From the NCBI RefSeq assembly GCF_003063645.1, contig NZ_NESJ01000011.1:62001-126000 (forward strand): a stretch of DNA of 64,000 nt. The letters are read 5' to 3'. Shown here piece after piece: positions 27,207 to 37,264 of the stretch; the stretch's first letter is position 1, and every line of letters begins with the position of its first letter. The notes under the pieces were generated by a model, which had not been told where the DNA came from, searched no databases, and was given only the letters and a program-made list of their open reading frames with translations. Both the position numbers and the translations under genes were made by a program. Source of the DNA: Limnohabitans sp. 2KL-51. Its GTDB lineage: Bacteria > Pseudomonadota > Gammaproteobacteria > Burkholderiales > Burkholderiaceae_C.

Positions 27207-28004
27207 TCAAAACTTCTTTTGTGCCGCCATGACCCACAACACCACGCCGCCCAACATCATCGGCACACACAACCACTGGCCCATGCTCATGCCCAAGCTC
27301 AAGAGGCCCAGATGCGCATCGGGTTCGCGGAAGAATTCGGCCACGAAACGGAAAAAACCGTAACCGAGCAAAAAGGCCGCTGACACTTGGCCCGTGGGTC
27401 GGTCTTTGCGGGCAAACCACCACAACAGCACAAACAGCAGCAAGCCTTCCAATGCAATTTGGTACAGCTGCGACGGATGGCGTGGCAAATCGCCCGCCCC
27501 CCGAAACACCATGCCCCAAGGCAGCGAGGGGTCGGCCACCCGGCCCCAAAGCTCGCCATTCAGGAAATTGCCCACTCGACCGGCGGCAAGTCCCGTTGGC
27601 ACACAAGGCGCCACAAAATCCATGACCTGCAAAAACGACCGCTCTCGGCTGCGGGCAAACCAAACCATGGCCAAGATAACGCCCAACAAACCCCCATGAA
27701 AACTCATACCGCCTTGCCAGATGGCGAAGATTTCGAGCGGGTTAGACAGGTAATACGCCGGTTTGTAAAACAGGCAGTACCCCACGCGACCACCCAAAAT
27801 GACGCCGAGCACGCCCAAAAACAAGATGTCTTCTACATCGCGTTTTTGCCACTGCGGCAGGTGCTGGAAGGACGCATGGCCCAGACGCCGAACGCCCAGC
27901 CAGAAAAACAGACCAAAAGCGGCCAAATAGGTCAGGCCATACCAGTGGATGGCCAAGGGGCCCAACTGCAGGGCGACGGGGTCAATTTGAGGATGGATCA
28001 GCAT
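27207..28004 (-). CDS. lgt: Prolipoprotein diacylglyceryl transferase
   Basis: A 265-residue inner-membrane enzyme that transfers diacylglycerol from phosphatidylglycerol to the lipobox Cys of prolipoproteins. Visible family features include [32 protein letters not shown] and the Lgt signature [13 protein letters not shown]. The ATG at 28004 (MLIHPQIDP) matches the family; an upstream ATG at 28055 is less likely. It diverges from ilvD. Confidence 0.95.
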   Translation of the reverse strand: MLIHPQIDPVALQLGPLAIHWYGLTYLAAFGLFFWLGVRRLGHASFQHLPQWQKRDVEDILFLGVLGVILGGRVGYCLFYKPAYYLSNPLEIFAIWQGGMSFHGGLLGVILAMVWFARSRERSFLQVMDFVAPCVPTGLAAGRVGNFLNGELWGRVADPSLPWGMVFRGAGDLPRHPSQLYQIALEGLLLFVLLWWFARKDRPTGQVSAAFLLGYGFFRFVAEFFREPDAHLGLLSLGMSMGQWLCVPMMLGGVVLWVMAAQKKF

Positions 28005-28107
28005 GCCCGGATTGTGCACCGGAGATGCCTCGCACTGGACACAAAGGCCAGGCAAGCGCCCGTTAGAATGTGGCGACCTTCTTTTGGGCTTCTACAGAGA
28101 CACCACC

Positions 28108-29811
28108 ATGAGCGACAAAATCATCCCGATCACCCCCATCAACCGCCGCAGCGCCAACATCACGCAGGGCAAATCCCGTGCCCCGAACCGCTCGATGTAC
28201 TACGCCATGGGCTACGAAGAGGGCGATTTCGTCAAACCCATGGTGGGCGTGGCCAACGGCCACAGCACCATCACCCCATGCAACAGCGGCTTGCAAAAAC
28301 TGGCCGATGCAGCCATCGAAGGCATTGAAGAAGCCGGCGGCAACGCTCAGGTGTTTGGCACACCCACCATCTCGGACGGAATGGCCATGGGCACCGAGGG
28401 CATGAAATATTCGCTCGTCAGCCGCGAAGTCATCTCAGACTGCATTGAAACCTGCGTCGGTGGTCAGTGGATGGATGGCGTTTTGGTCGTCGGTGGCTGC
28501 GACAAAAACATGCCCGGCGGCATGATGGGCATGTTGCGCGCCAACGTGCCCGCCATTTACGTCTACGGCGGCACCATCTTGCCAGGCCGCTACCAGGGTA
28601 AAGACCTGAACATCGTCAGCGTGTTCGAAGCGGTAGGTGAAAACGCTGCGGGCAAACTCAGCGACTTTGACCTCAAGGAAATTGAAAAGCGGGCAATTCC
28701 GGGCACGGGTTCTTGCGGCGGCATGTACACCGCCAACACCATGTCCTCGGCGTTTGAGGCTTTGGGCATGTCCCTGCCCTACTCGTCCACCATGGCCAAC
28801 CCCCATGATGAAACGCAAAACTCTGCCAAAGAGTCTGCCAAGGTCTTGATCGAAGCCATCAAAAAAGACCTCAAGCCCCGCGACATCGTCACCAAGGAAG
28901 CCATCGAAAACGCTGTGGCTGTGATCATGGCCACGGGCGGCTCCACCAACGCGGTGCTGCACTTTTTGGCCATTGCCCACACCGCTGGCGTGGAGTGGAC
29001 GATTGATGATTTCGAGCGCATGCGCAAGAAAATCCCCGTCATTTGCGACCTGAAGCCTAGCGGCAAGTACTTGGCCGTGGACCTGCACCAAGCGGGCGGT
29101 ATCCCCCAAGTCATGAAAACCTTGCTGGCAGCCGGCTTGCTGCACGGCGATTGCATGACCATCACGGGCAAAACCATTGCCGAAAACCTGAAAGACGTGC
29201 CGGAAGTTCCACGCGCCGACCAAGACGTGATCCGCCCGATTGACAAGCCCATGTATGCCGAAGGCCATCTGGCCATCCTCAAGGGCAACCTGTCACCCGA
29301 AGGTGCTGTGGCCAAGATCACCGGCCTGAAAAACCCGGTCATCACTGGTCCGGCCCGCGTGTTCGATGACGAGCAATCGGCCCTCGAAGCCATCTTGGCA
29401 GGCAAGATTCTGGCAGGCGATGTGATGGTTTTGCGCTACCTCGGCCCCAAAGGCGGCCCCGGCATGCCCGAAATGCTGGCCCCCACGGGCGCGCTGATTG
29501 GCGCAGGTCTGGGCGAGAGTGTGGGCCTGATCACCGACGGCCGCTTTTCGGGTGGCACGTGGGGCATGGTGGTGGGCCACGTTGCCCCCGAAGCCGCAGC
29601 CGGCGGCAACATCGCGTTTGTGCATGAAGGCGACAGCATCACCATCGACGCGCACAAATTGGTCCTTGAGTTGAACGTGCCTGAGGCCGAACTGGCCAAG
29701 CGCCGCGAAGGCTGGACTGCACCTGCGCCGCGTTACACCCGCGGCGTGCAAGCCAAATTTGCCTTCAACGCCTCGAGCGCCAGCAAAGGCGCTGTACTCG
29801 ACCTGTATTGA
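28108..29811 (+). CDS. ilvD: Dihydroxy-acid dehydratase
   Basis: A 567-residue Fe-S dehydratase that converts 2,3-dihydroxy-isovalerate or -methylvalerate to the 2-oxo acids in branched-chain amino acid biosynthesis. The cluster cysteines are in [17 protein letters not shown] and [14 protein letters not shown]; the C-terminal [11 protein letters not shown] is conserved. The start [10 protein letters not shown] is the family N-terminus. A strong hairpin terminator follows the stop. Confidence 0.97.
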   Translation: MSDKIIPITPINRRSANITQGKSRAPNRSMYYAMGYEEGDFVKPMVGVANGHSTITPCNSGLQKLADAAIEGIEEAGGNAQVFGTPTISDGMAMGTEGMKYSLVSREVISDCIETCVGGQWMDGVLVVGGCDKNMPGGMMGMLRANVPAIYVYGGTILPGRYQGKDLNIVSVFEAVGENAAGKLSDFDLKEIEKRAIPGTGSCGGMYTANTMSSAFEALGMSLPYSSTMANPHDETQNSAKESAKVLIEAIKKDLKPRDIVTKEAIENAVAVIMATGGSTNAVLHFLAIAHTAGVEWTIDDFERMRKKIPVICDLKPSGKYLAVDLHQAGGIPQVMKTLLAAGLLHGDCMTITGKTIAENLKDVPEVPRADQDVIRPIDKPMYAEGHLAILKGNLSPEGAVAKITGLKNPVITGPARVFDDEQSALEAILAGKILAGDVMVLRYLGPKGGPGMPEMLAPTGALIGAGLGESVGLITDGRFSGGTWGMVVGHVAPEAAAGGNIAFVHEGDSITIDAHKLVLELNVPEAELAKRREGWTAPAPRYTRGVQAKFAFNASSASKGAVLDLY

Positions 29812-29840
29812 TCGAAGGCCACGCAGTACCAACAGCGTCC

Positions 29841-29877
29841 CACAAAAAAGCCCGCTCGATTAGCGGGCTTTTTTGTG
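29841..29877. terminator. Bidirectional rho-independent terminator after ilvD
   Basis: A perfect 16-base inverted repeat (29841-29856 and 29862-29877) with a 5-base loop. The stem has a GC core (GCCCGCT) flanked by A6 and T6, so it can terminate both ilvD and the convergent GlcG-like gene. Confidence 0.93.
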
Positions 29878-29915
29878 TCCCAGCGGCTGCCAAGCAGCCA
29901 CGGGCTCGTGCTAGA

Positions 29916-30323
29916 TCACAGACCGATGGCGGCGATTCCGGCTTTGGCGATCTGCGCGTCTTCGGTCGACTTGACGCCGCTGACGCCTACAGCGCCCAAG
30001 CAAAAACCGTCCTTCATGATCGGCACGCCGCCTTCTAGCATGCCTTGAATGGTCGGGGCCGACAAAAAGGACGTGCGGCCACCGTTGATGACGTCTTCGT
30101 AGACTTTGGATTCACGGCGGCCCAGGGCGGCCGTGTGGGCTTTGGCGGGTGCGATGTGGGATGAAATCGGTGGCGCGCCGTCCAAACGGGCGAAATGCAG
30201 CAAATGGCCGCCGCCATCGACGATGGCAATGCTCACAGCCCAGCTGTTTTTCAGGGCTTCGGCTTCGGCCGCAGCGGCGATGGCTTTCACATCGGACAGT
30301 TCCAAAGTGGCTTGTGTTTTCAT
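29916..30323 (-). CDS. GlcG/HbpS family heme-binding-like protein
   Basis: A 135-residue single-domain protein of the GlcG/HbpS family (DUF336), with AIVDGGGHLLHFARLDGA, SKAHTAALGR-like and GGVPIMKDGFCLGAVGVSG segments. Members bind heme or act as accessory proteins of glycolate use; no catalytic function is agreed. There is no signal peptide, so it is cytoplasmic. It converges on ilvD across the terminator and diverges from the Bax-inhibitor-1 family gene. Confidence 0.88.
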   Translation of the reverse strand: MKTQATLELSDVKAIAAAAEAEALKNSWAVSIAIVDGGGHLLHFARLDGAPPISSHIAPAKAHTAALGRRESKVYEDVINGGRTSFLSAPTIQGMLEGGVPIMKDGFCLGAVGVSGVKSTEDAQIAKAGIAAIGL

Positions 30324-30472
30324 GTTGATTTAAAGGACTGGGGTTAAAAACATCAAGCATACACGGGCGCTGACTCGTCAATTGCACACCCCAAGGCAAA
30401 ACTGAATCACCCGGATAACCCCATGGCCTGACGGAAATCCCTAAACCCATCGACCTTGCAGAGCGGGGCATT

Positions 30473-30519
30473 TAGAATAATGCTCAGCCTTGATCCAAGG
30501 CGAGTTAAGGAGATAAACC
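30473..30519 (+). promoter_or_regulatory. Leader shared with fnr, upstream of the Bax-inhibitor-1 gene
   Basis: A -10 like TAGAAT (30473-30478) is followed by CTTGATCCAAGGC (30489-30501) and by AGATAAACC directly before the ATG. The same elements in the same order precede fnr at 2556-2610. The TTGAT half matches an FNR half-site, but the right half here is poor. Confidence 0.5.
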
Positions 30520-31212
30520 ATGAGCGACTTACGCACTCTCAATTCCGCCGAGTGGGGCCATGTGGACCTGGCCGCACGCAACCGCGTTCTGCGCAACACC
30601 TATTGGTTGCTCGCCCTGAGCATGCTGCCCACCGTGCTGGGCGCATGGGTCGGCGTGGAAACAGGCATCACCCAATCCTTGACAGGCTTCATGGGCCTGA
30701 TCGTTTTCCTGGGTGGCGCATTCGGTTTCATGTACGCCATCGAGAAAACCAAAAACTCGGCCGCTGGCGTGCCTGTTTTGCTGGCCTTCACCTTCTTCAT
30801 GGGCCTGATGCTCTCGCGCATGATCGCCATGGTGCTGGGTTTCAAGAACGGCTCTGACCTGGTGATGACCGCATTTGCGGGCACCGCCGGTGTGTTCTTT
30901 GTCATGGCCAGCCTGGCCAGCGTCATCAAGCGTGATCTGTCGGGCATGGGCAAATGGTTGTTCGTCGGGGCCATGGTCCTGATGGTGGGCGGCATCATCA
31001 ACGTGTTTGTGGGCTCCACAGTCGGCATGATGGTGATTTCAACCTTGGCCATCGGCATCTTCAGCGCCTTCTTGCTGTATGACATCAAGCGCATCCTGGA
31101 TGGCGGCGAAACCAACTACATCAGCGCCACCTTGGCCCTCTACATGAGCGTGTTCAACATCTTCCAAAGCCTGTTGGCCCTGCTGGGCATCATGGGCGGT
31201 GAAAAAGACTGA
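30520..31212 (+). CDS. Bax inhibitor-1/YccA family membrane protein
   Basis: A 230-residue protein with seven membrane helices and the family C-terminal LLYDIKRILDGGETNYISATLALYMSVFNIF-type region (written here only as its key parts LLYDIKRI and NYISATLALY). YccA in E. coli modulates FtsH proteolysis; related proteins are ion-leak channels. It is cytoplasmic-membrane located. AAGGAG is the ribosome-binding site. Its upstream region copies that of fnr, and a good terminator follows. Confidence 0.92.
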   Translation: MSDLRTLNSAEWGHVDLAARNRVLRNTYWLLALSMLPTVLGAWVGVETGITQSLTGFMGLIVFLGGAFGFMYAIEKTKNSAAGVPVLLAFTFFMGLMLSRMIAMVLGFKNGSDLVMTAFAGTAGVFFVMASLASVIKRDLSGMGKWLFVGAMVLMVGGIINVFVGSTVGMMVISTLAIGIFSAFLLYDIKRILDGGETNYISATLALYMSVFNIFQSLLALLGIMGGEKD

Positions 31213-31233
31213 GACGTTTCAGCTTACCAAACC

Positions 31234-31260
31234 AAAAAGGCTCCTTCGGGAGCCTTTTTT
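31234..31260 (+). terminator. Rho-independent terminator after the Bax-inhibitor-1 gene
   Basis: An 11-base perfect stem, AAAAAGGCTCC (31234-31244) and GGAGCCTTTTT (31249-31259), with a TTCG tetraloop and a T-tract. It also reads as a terminator for rlmD on the other strand. Confidence 0.93.
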
Positions 31261-31300
31261 GTGCCTGAGTGGCCAATAGCCCGCTTCCAATTGAGTGTCT

Positions 31301-32737
31301 TCAGGCCAGCTCAAACACCGCCATGCTCTCCACATGCGCGGTGTGCGCGAACATGTTGATAACCCCTGCAGCCACACAGCGGTAACCTGCACGGTGCACC
31401 AGAATTCCGGCATCTCGGGCCAGTGTGGCCGGGTTGCAACTCACATAAACAATGCGCTGGGGCGGAGTCCAGCCCTGGCGCAGGTCCTGGTTGACGTGCA
31501 ACTCGGCCAGCGCCTTGCTCAGGGCAAAGGCGCCTTCGCGCGGTGGGTCCACGAGCCATTTGTCGGCGGTGCCGTCGGCCACCAGCATCTCAGGCGTCAT
31601 ATCGAACAAATTGCGCGCCACAAACTGCGTGGGGGCCAAGGCCTGGCCTTCGGTCCGTGTGGCTTGGTTGCGGGCGTAGTTGTCGCGTGAACGCGCGACC
31701 AGGGTCTCGGCCCCTTCAATGCCGAGCACCTCCCCCGCTTGCGAGGCAAGCGGCAAGGTGAAGTTGCCCAGACCGCAGAACCAGTCGATCACCCGCTCCG
31801 TTTTTTGCGCCTGCAGCAGGCGCAGCGCGCGCGCCACCAGCACGCGGTTGATGAAGGGGTTGACCTGGGTGAAATCGGTGGGCCGAAATGGCATGGTGAT
31901 GCCAAAGTCGGGCAGACCGTAACTGAGCTTCGCACCACCCTCGTCCAGCAAATGCACCGTGTCCGGGCCTTTGGGCTGCAGCCACCACTGCACTTGGTGC
32001 TCGGCGGCAAATGCCCGCAGCAGGGCTTTGTCGCCCTCGCTCAAGGTTTCCAGATGGCGCAGCACCAAAGCCGTGACCTCGTCGCCGCAGGCCAGCTCCA
32101 ACTGGGGCAAGGTTTCGCGGGCCTCCATCTGCCCAATCAAGGCGCGCAATGGCAGCAACATGCGACTGACATGCGGCGGCAGCACAGGGCACACTTTCAT
32201 GTCGGCGATGTAACGGCTTTTGCGCTCATGGAATCCGATCAGCACTTCGCCTTTTTTGATCACGTAACGCACCGACAAACGTGCGCGGTAACGGTAGCCC
32301 CAAGTCGGCCCCTCAATGGGGCGCAGCATGGTTTCGGCTTTGACTTTGCCCAGGTGCCAAAGGTTGTCTTCGAGCACCCTTTGCTTGATGGCCACTTGGG
32401 CCGAAGCCTCCAGGTGCTGCATCTTGCAGCCGCCGCAGGCGCCGGCGTGCAGACCAAAATTCGGGCAGCCTGGCCGTACGCGTTGCGACGACTCGTGGTG
32501 AATTTGGGTGACGGTACCCTGCTCCCAGTTGTTCTTTTTACGGTGCACATTGACCGACACCAGCTCAAAGGGCAAGGCCCCTTCAATGAACACGACTTTG
32601 CCGTCAGGGCGGCGGGCGATGCCTTGGGCATCCATGTCCAGAGAGCCCACACGCAGCCAGCCCTCAGGTAAATCGTCACTGTTGTGACCGGGTTCTTCGG
32701 CTTGGGCTTGGGAAAGGGAAATGTCTGGATCGCTCAT
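31301..32737 (-). CDS. rlmD: 23S rRNA (uracil(1939)-C(5))-methyltransferase
   Basis: A 478-residue SAM-dependent RNA m5U methyltransferase. An N-terminal TRAM domain (about 25-82) precedes the [4Fe-4S] cysteines C91, C101 and C104, with a fourth further on. The SAM loop is [12 protein letters not shown], and the catalytic Cys lies in [14 protein letters not shown] near the C-terminus. It acts on U1939 of 23S rRNA. RlmD is the best match, although the RlmCD group is hard to split by eye. It follows the exonuclease gene on the same strand. Confidence 0.92.
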   Translation of the reverse strand: MSDPDISLSQAQAEEPGHNSDDLPEGWLRVGSLDMDAQGIARRPDGKVVFIEGALPFELVSVNVHRKKNNWEQGTVTQIHHESSQRVRPGCPNFGLHAGACGGCKMQHLEASAQVAIKQRVLEDNLWHLGKVKAETMLRPIEGPTWGYRYRARLSVRYVIKKGEVLIGFHERKSRYIADMKVCPVLPPHVSRMLLPLRALIGQMEARETLPQLELACGDEVTALVLRHLETLSEGDKALLRAFAAEHQVQWWLQPKGPDTVHLLDEGGAKLSYGLPDFGITMPFRPTDFTQVNPFINRVLVARALRLLQAQKTERVIDWFCGLGNFTLPLASQAGEVLGIEGAETLVARSRDNYARNQATRTEGQALAPTQFVARNLFDMTPEMLVADGTADKWLVDPPREGAFALSKALAELHVNQDLRQGWTPPQRIVYVSCNPATLARDAGILVHRAGYRCVAAGVINMFAHTAHVESMAVFELA

Positions 32738-32802
32738 GCCCTGATTGTCTCAGGATGTGAGGCCTGCATTAAGGGCCCAACGCACAGTTTCACAAGGAAG
32801 CG

Positions 32803-33588
32803 TCAGATCCAGGCTTTCAAGTATTCCTGCCAGTGAGACTCTTGCATGGCCAAGTTGCCCAGCTGGTCTTTGACAAAGGCAATTTCCTGCGTGTATTCGG
32901 CCTCGGTGAAACCGCCGCGCATTTTCTGAAACCTGCAATAAAGCAAGTAGGTGTTCATCACATCGGTTTCGCAGTAGCGACGGATGTCTTCGGTGTGCCC
33001 GGCTTGAAACTGCGCATAAACCTGTGAGCCGTCCATGCCCAGCTTGCCGGGAAAGCCGCACAGCTTGGCCAGCGCGTCCATAGGGGCATTGTTTTTGGGC
33101 GTGTATTTGGCCAGCAGATCCATCAGGTCCAGGTGGCGCATGTGGTAGCGCGAGATGTAGTTGTTCCACTTGAACTCGCGGTCATCGTCGCCCAGATCCC
33201 AGTATTTGTCGGCCACCACGCCGTGCATCAAGCCTCGGTAGTGCAGCACCGGCAAATCGAAGCCGCTGCCGTTCCAGCTGACCAATTGCGGGGCGTGCTT
33301 TTCGATGGCCTGAAAAAAGGTCTGCACCACCTTTGCCTCGCTTTGCCCGTCGCGGTCGACGAAGGAGTGAACGCGCAAACCCTCGGCATTGCGAAACACA
33401 CAACTGATGCACAGGATGCGCTGCAGGTACAGGGGCATGAAATCGCTTTTTCCTTCTGCGGCCCGCGCGGCTTGCCACTGGGCATGCACTTGGGCGTCTG
33501 TCAGCTCCGAGTCCGTCGAATTCAGCTTACGCCACCCCGCCATGTCGGGGATGGTTTCGATGTCAAACACCAAAACAGGCCAAGTCAT
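32803..33588 (-). CDS. Predicted 3'-5' exonuclease, PolB-related DEDDy type
   Basis: A 261-residue exonuclease domain protein. ExoI is D9 and E11 in VFDIETIP, ExoII is the Asp in WNGSGFDLPVLHYR, and ExoIII is YCETDVMNTYLLY with Tyr five before the metal-binding Asp, the DEDDy type. The family is annotated as a stand-alone exonuclease related to the proofreading domain of DNA polymerase B. It lies between nlpD and rlmD, where rpoS is found in many related genomes. Confidence 0.9.
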   Translation of the reverse strand: MTWPVLVFDIETIPDMAGWRKLNSTDSELTDAQVHAQWQAARAAEGKSDFMPLYLQRILCISCVFRNAEGLRVHSFVDRDGQSEAKVVQTFFQAIEKHAPQLVSWNGSGFDLPVLHYRGLMHGVVADKYWDLGDDDREFKWNNYISRYHMRHLDLMDLLAKYTPKNNAPMDALAKLCGFPGKLGMDGSQVYAQFQAGHTEDIRRYCETDVMNTYLLYCRFQKMRGGFTEAEYTQEIAFVKDQLGNLAMQESHWQEYLKAWI

Positions 33589-33624
33589 GTTCGGTCCCGT
33601 TGGGCTGACGGTCGACTCTGCGCT

Positions 33625-34473
33625 TCAGCGCGCAGGCAGGTATTTGGCCGGGTCCACCGGTTTGCCTTGACGGCGAATCTCGAAATGCAGCTTCACACGG
33701 TCGGCATCCGTCTTGCCCATTTCAGCGATTTTTTGGCCCTTGCGTACTTTCTGGTCCTCCTTGATCAACAAGGCCTGGTTGTGCGCATAGGCGGTCAAAA
33801 AGGTGTTGTTGTGCTTGAGGATGATCAAGTTGCCATAGCCGCGCAAACCTGAGCCTGCATAGACCACTTGCCCATCGGCTGCGGCCAGCACCGGGTCTCC
33901 CGCCTTGCCGCCAATGTCGAGGCCTTTGTTCTTGGCCTCGTCAAAACCGCCAATCACGCTGCCGCTGGCGGGCCAGGCAAAGCCAAGACCTTCGTCGTTG
34001 GCAGACGGCGCTGGTGTGGGTGCCGAGGCTGGTTTGGGCGCTGCCGCCGTTTCTGCACTGCCCAAGGGCTGCACCACCACGCCACTGGCTTCCACCGTGG
34101 CGTTTGGAGGTGCCACACGCAAAACCTGCCCCACCTCGATCAAGTGGGCATTGGGCAAGCTGTTCCAACTGGCCAGATCGCGCCAGGAATGGCCGTGGTC
34201 CAAGGCAATGCGGGTCAAAGTGTCGCCACGCTGCACGGTATAAAACCCTGGCTTGCCGGCGTTTTCTGTACCCGGCATCGCCTTCACCGTCTCGGCCGCA
34301 GGCGCTGGCGCAGTCACAGTTGCCTGGGCACTCACTTTGGGGCTGGAACCGCGTGTTTCCACCGGTGCCGGGGTACGGGGCGAAGATGTGCACGCGGCCA
34401 ATACAAGCAGCGTCAAAGCTGAGAAACCCAAACGAAAAACTTCACGCAACATCATCCGGTGCCATTCCTTCAT
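33625..34473 (-). CDS. nlpD: NlpD-like lipoprotein: LysM plus degenerate M23 domain
   Basis: A 282-residue lipoprotein (lipobox LVLAAC) with a LysM peptidoglycan-binding domain (about 78-122, FYTVQRGDTLTRIA), a Pro/Ala linker and a C-terminal LytM/M23 domain. Zn ligands are replaced: the family HxxxD appears as NKGLD and the later HxH as YAHN. As in E. coli NlpD, it probably activates an amidase rather than cutting peptidoglycan itself. The ATG overlaps the pcm stop (ATGA). It forms a surE-pcm-nlpD operon. Confidence 0.92.
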   Translation of the reverse strand: MKEWHRMMLREVFRLGFSALTLLVLAACTSSPRTPAPVETRGSSPKVSAQATVTAPAPAAETVKAMPGTENAGKPGFYTVQRGDTLTRIALDHGHSWRDLASWNSLPNAHLIEVGQVLRVAPPNATVEASGVVVQPLGSAETAAAPKPASAPTPAPSANDEGLGFAWPASGSVIGGFDEAKNKGLDIGGKAGDPVLAAADGQVVYAGSGLRGYGNLIILKHNNTFLTAYAHNQALLIKEDQKVRKGQKIAEMGKTDADRVKLHFEIRRQGKPVDPAKYLPAR

Positions 34474-35306
34474 GCAATACCCGATTTTAGGGGTACAAAG
34501 TGAACGGCCTCCAAGACTTGTCGGTCATAGCCTGTGGCCGTTCTGCGGATCACCACCAAAGCCTGATGCCCCGAGGCAGTGACCGTGGGGGCCACCAGCC
34601 TGGCCCCGACGGCCAGTTGCTCCAGCCAGACTACGGGCACCTCATCGCCACCGGCTGCCGAAATGATCCCGGCGTAAGGCGCCCCTTTGGGGAAACCCAA
34701 CATGCCGTCGCCCAGCATCAGGTGCACATTGGGCAGGCGAAACGGCAGTAGATTTTTTTTGGCTTTTTCGTGCAATCCGCGCAAGCGCTCGATGCTGTAA
34801 ACCTCACTCGCCAGGTGGCTGAGCACTGCAGACTGATAGCCACAGCCGGTGCCGATTTCCAGCACCCGACCCAGTTTGCCCGGCGCGTCTTGTCTCAGCA
34901 ACTCGATCATGCGGGCCACCACATTGGGCTTGGAGATGGTCTGCCCCAAACCAATGGGCAAACTGGTGTCTTCGTACGCTTGCCCCGCCAAAGCGGTTTC
35001 GACAAAACGGTGCCGCTCCACCTGGCCCATAGCCTGCAAGACCCACGGATCCTGCACCCCCTGCTCGGCCAATTTGGCCACCATGCGGGCACGCACTGCG
35101 CCCGAATCGAGCCCCAAACCGCTGGACACAGGCACGGACAACAAAGGCGATGACCGCCCCGACGCCGGACTGACCCGCCCAATGCGTGGCTCCTGGCCCA
35201 CTGCAACAGGGCGGGGATTGACCTGGACCGCCAGAGGGTTCAAAGCCAACGCAGGTTGCCCCCCAGCAGGCGGCAATTTGGCCGGAAAACTGGGCCTGGG
35301 TTTCAT
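34470..35306 (-). CDS. pcm: Protein-L-isoaspartate O-methyltransferase
   Basis: A 278-residue SAM-dependent enzyme that methylates L-isoaspartyl residues for protein repair. The core has VLEIGTGCGYQSAVLS as SAM motif I and YEDTSLPIGLGQTISKPNVVARM upstream (key part: LGQTISKPNVV). An N-terminal extension of about 70 low-complexity residues makes it longer than the roughly 208-residue E. coli enzyme. It overlaps surE and nlpD by 4 bases each. Confidence 0.93.
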   Translation of the reverse strand: MKPRPSFPAKLPPAGGQPALALNPLAVQVNPRPVAVGQEPRIGRVSPASGRSSPLLSVPVSSGLGLDSGAVRARMVAKLAEQGVQDPWVLQAMGQVERHRFVETALAGQAYEDTSLPIGLGQTISKPNVVARMIELLRQDAPGKLGRVLEIGTGCGYQSAVLSHLASEVYSIERLRGLHEKAKKNLLPFRLPNVHLMLGDGMLGFPKGAPYAGIISAAGGDEVPVVWLEQLAVGARLVAPTVTASGHQALVVIRRTATGYDRQVLEAVHFVPLKSGIA

Positions 35307-36073
35307 GCCTCATCCTGTGGCCAAAGGCGAGCGCAGTTCTGACTCCAGGCCTGCAGGTGGTCATGCTCGGTCAAATCCACCTTCAAAGGCGTGACCACCA
35401 CATGCCCAAGGTCTGCCGCGTGGAAATCGGTGCCGACGCTGTCGTCCATGGCGGCACCGGCTGCGCCAATCCAGTACATGGTCTGGCCCCGTGGGTCCAC
35501 CTGGGTGATGACCGGCTCGGCCGCATGACGCCGACCCAGGCGGCACACCTTGGGCGACTTGATTTGCGCCACTGGCAAGTTGGGAATGTTCACATTCAGC
35601 AACCAAGGCTGCGTGCCAATCAAATTTTGATGTACCATTTGTTGAACCATGCGTTGGACTGTGCTGGCTGCTGCATCCAGATGCGCCCAGCCCTTGTCGA
35701 TTTGCGACACTGCAATGGCCGGAATGCCAAACAAATAGCCCTCCATGGCTGCGCCCACGGTACCCGAATACAAGGTGTCGTCGCCCATGTTGGCGCCGTT
35801 GTTGATGCCCGAAATCACCAAGTCGGGCCGGTAACCCAACAAACCCGTCAAGGCGATGTGTACACAATCGGCGGGCGTGCCATTGACATACCGAAACCCA
35901 TTGTCGGCCCGGTTCACATACAGCGGCGTGTGCAGGGTCAGGGCATTCGATTTGGCGCTGTTGTTGTGCTCTGGGGCCACCACTTCAACATCGGCAATAT
36001 CCTTGAGCGCGTTGTACAAGGCCACGATGCCCTCTGCCCGAAAGCCATCGTCGTTGGAGATCAGGATTTTCAT
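35303..36073 (-). CDS. surE: 5'/3'-nucleotidase SurE
   Basis: A 256-residue metal-dependent nucleoside monophosphatase. The signature ISNDDGFRAEGI supplies the metal-binding Asp pair near residues 8-9, and VISGINNGANMGDDTLYSGTVGAA-type sequence (key parts GINNGAN and YSGTVGAA) is conserved. First gene of the coupled surE-pcm-nlpD unit, it may help in stationary-phase nucleotide and protein damage control. Confidence 0.96.
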   Translation of the reverse strand: MKILISNDDGFRAEGIVALYNALKDIADVEVVAPEHNNSAKSNALTLHTPLYVNRADNGFRYVNGTPADCVHIALTGLLGYRPDLVISGINNGANMGDDTLYSGTVGAAMEGYLFGIPAIAVSQIDKGWAHLDAAASTVQRMVQQMVHQNLIGTQPWLLNVNIPNLPVAQIKSPKVCRLGRRHAAEPVITQVDPRGQTMYWIGAAGAAMDDSVGTDFHAADLGHVVVTPLKVDLTEHDHLQAWSQNCARLWPQDEA

Positions 36074-36245
36074 AGGTGAACGCTTGTGGAATAGGCCATT
36101 GTAGGGCGAGGATGTGGCGAAATCGGCATGACGCTTTCAGCGAAACGGCCAGACTTGGCATGCGGTCGCTAGGGGGACATGAAGGGCCGAGCCTGAATGC
36201 CTAAGATCACCGTTTTTGAAATCTGATTCCATTTGGAGACACGGC

Positions 36246-37220
36246 ATGCATGTTTGGCTTTGCGAGAACCCCACGGGCGTTGACGCCCTCACCTGGAAAG
36301 AGCTGCCCACCCCCACACCCGGGCCAGGCCAAGTGCTCATCCAAATCCAGGCGGCCAGCCTGAATTTCCCCGATCTGTTGATCGTGCAAAACAAATACCA
36401 GATGAAGCCCGAGTTGCCCTTTGTGCCGGGCTCGGAATACGCAGGCACGGTGCAAGCCCTGGGTGAAGGCGTGACGCACCTGAAGGTCGGCCAAAGCGTG
36501 GCCTGTCTGTCGGGCACGGGCGGCTTTGGCACCCACACCTTGGCCCCGGCCAAACTGTGCATGCCCTTACCCGCTGGTTTTCCGGCCACCGATGGCGCAG
36601 CCTTCATCATGACATACGCCACATCGCACCATGCGCTGGTGGACCGCGCCGCCCTCAAAGCGGGTGAAACCGTGCTGGTGCTCGGCGCTGCAGGCGGCGT
36701 GGGCACAGCAGCCATTCAGATTGCCAAAGCGGTGGGAGCCAAAGTAATTGCGGCGGCATCGACCGACGAAAAATGCGCCCTGTGCACCGCACTGGGGGCC
36801 GATGCCACCATCAACTACAGCACCCAAAACCTGCGCGAAGCCCTGAAAACCCTGACCGAGGGCAAAGGCCCCGACGTGGTGTATGACCCTGTGGGCGGCG
36901 ATCTGGCCGAGCCCGCTTTCCGCTCCATTGCTTGGCGTGGACGCTACTTGGTGGTGGGCTTTGCAGGTGGCCCCATCCCATCGCTGCCGCTGAACCTGAC
37001 CTTGCTCAAGGGCGCCTCTTTGGTCGGTGTGTTTTGGGGCGACTTTGCCAGGCGCGAACCCCAAGCCAACGCGGCCATGATGGGCGAGTTGGCCCAGTGG
37101 TATGGCCAAGGCAAGATCAAACCCGTGTTGGACCGCACCCTGCCCATGAGCGACATCAAAGCCGCCTACGCCTTGATGGGTTCGCGCAGCGTCAAGGGAA
37201 AGCTGGTCATGGTGAACTGA
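36246..37220 (+). CDS. Zinc-independent NADPH:quinone oxidoreductase (MDR family)
   Basis: A 324-residue medium-chain reductase without the structural and catalytic zinc ligands of alcohol dehydrogenases. The Rossmann fingerprint VLVLGAAGGVGTAAIQIAKA (key part GAAGGVGTAA) lies near 143-160, and the N-terminal SLNFPDLLIVQNKYQ is typical of quinone oxidoreductase-like proteins. It probably reduces quinones or enones with NADPH in the cytosol. The start is fixed by GGAG 8 bases upstream of the ATG at 36246. Confidence 0.9.
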   Translation: MHVWLCENPTGVDALTWKELPTPTPGPGQVLIQIQAASLNFPDLLIVQNKYQMKPELPFVPGSEYAGTVQALGEGVTHLKVGQSVACLSGTGGFGTHTLAPAKLCMPLPAGFPATDGAAFIMTYATSHHALVDRAALKAGETVLVLGAAGGVGTAAIQIAKAVGAKVIAAASTDEKCALCTALGADATINYSTQNLREALKTLTEGKGPDVVYDPVGGDLAEPAFRSIAWRGRYLVVGFAGGPIPSLPLNLTLLKGASLVGVFWGDFARREPQANAAMMGELAQWYGQGKIKPVLDRTLPMSDIKAAYALMGSRSVKGKLVMVN

Positions 37221-37264
37221 TGGACTGAAAACTGCCCCTCGGCAAAGGGCAGTGGCCAAGAAAA

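Noticed and set aside
34014..34490. Active zinc metallopeptidase in the NlpD-like protein
   Set aside because: The zinc ligands are substituted (NKGLD, YAHN), as in non-catalytic amidase activators; the annotation was kept as degenerate M23.
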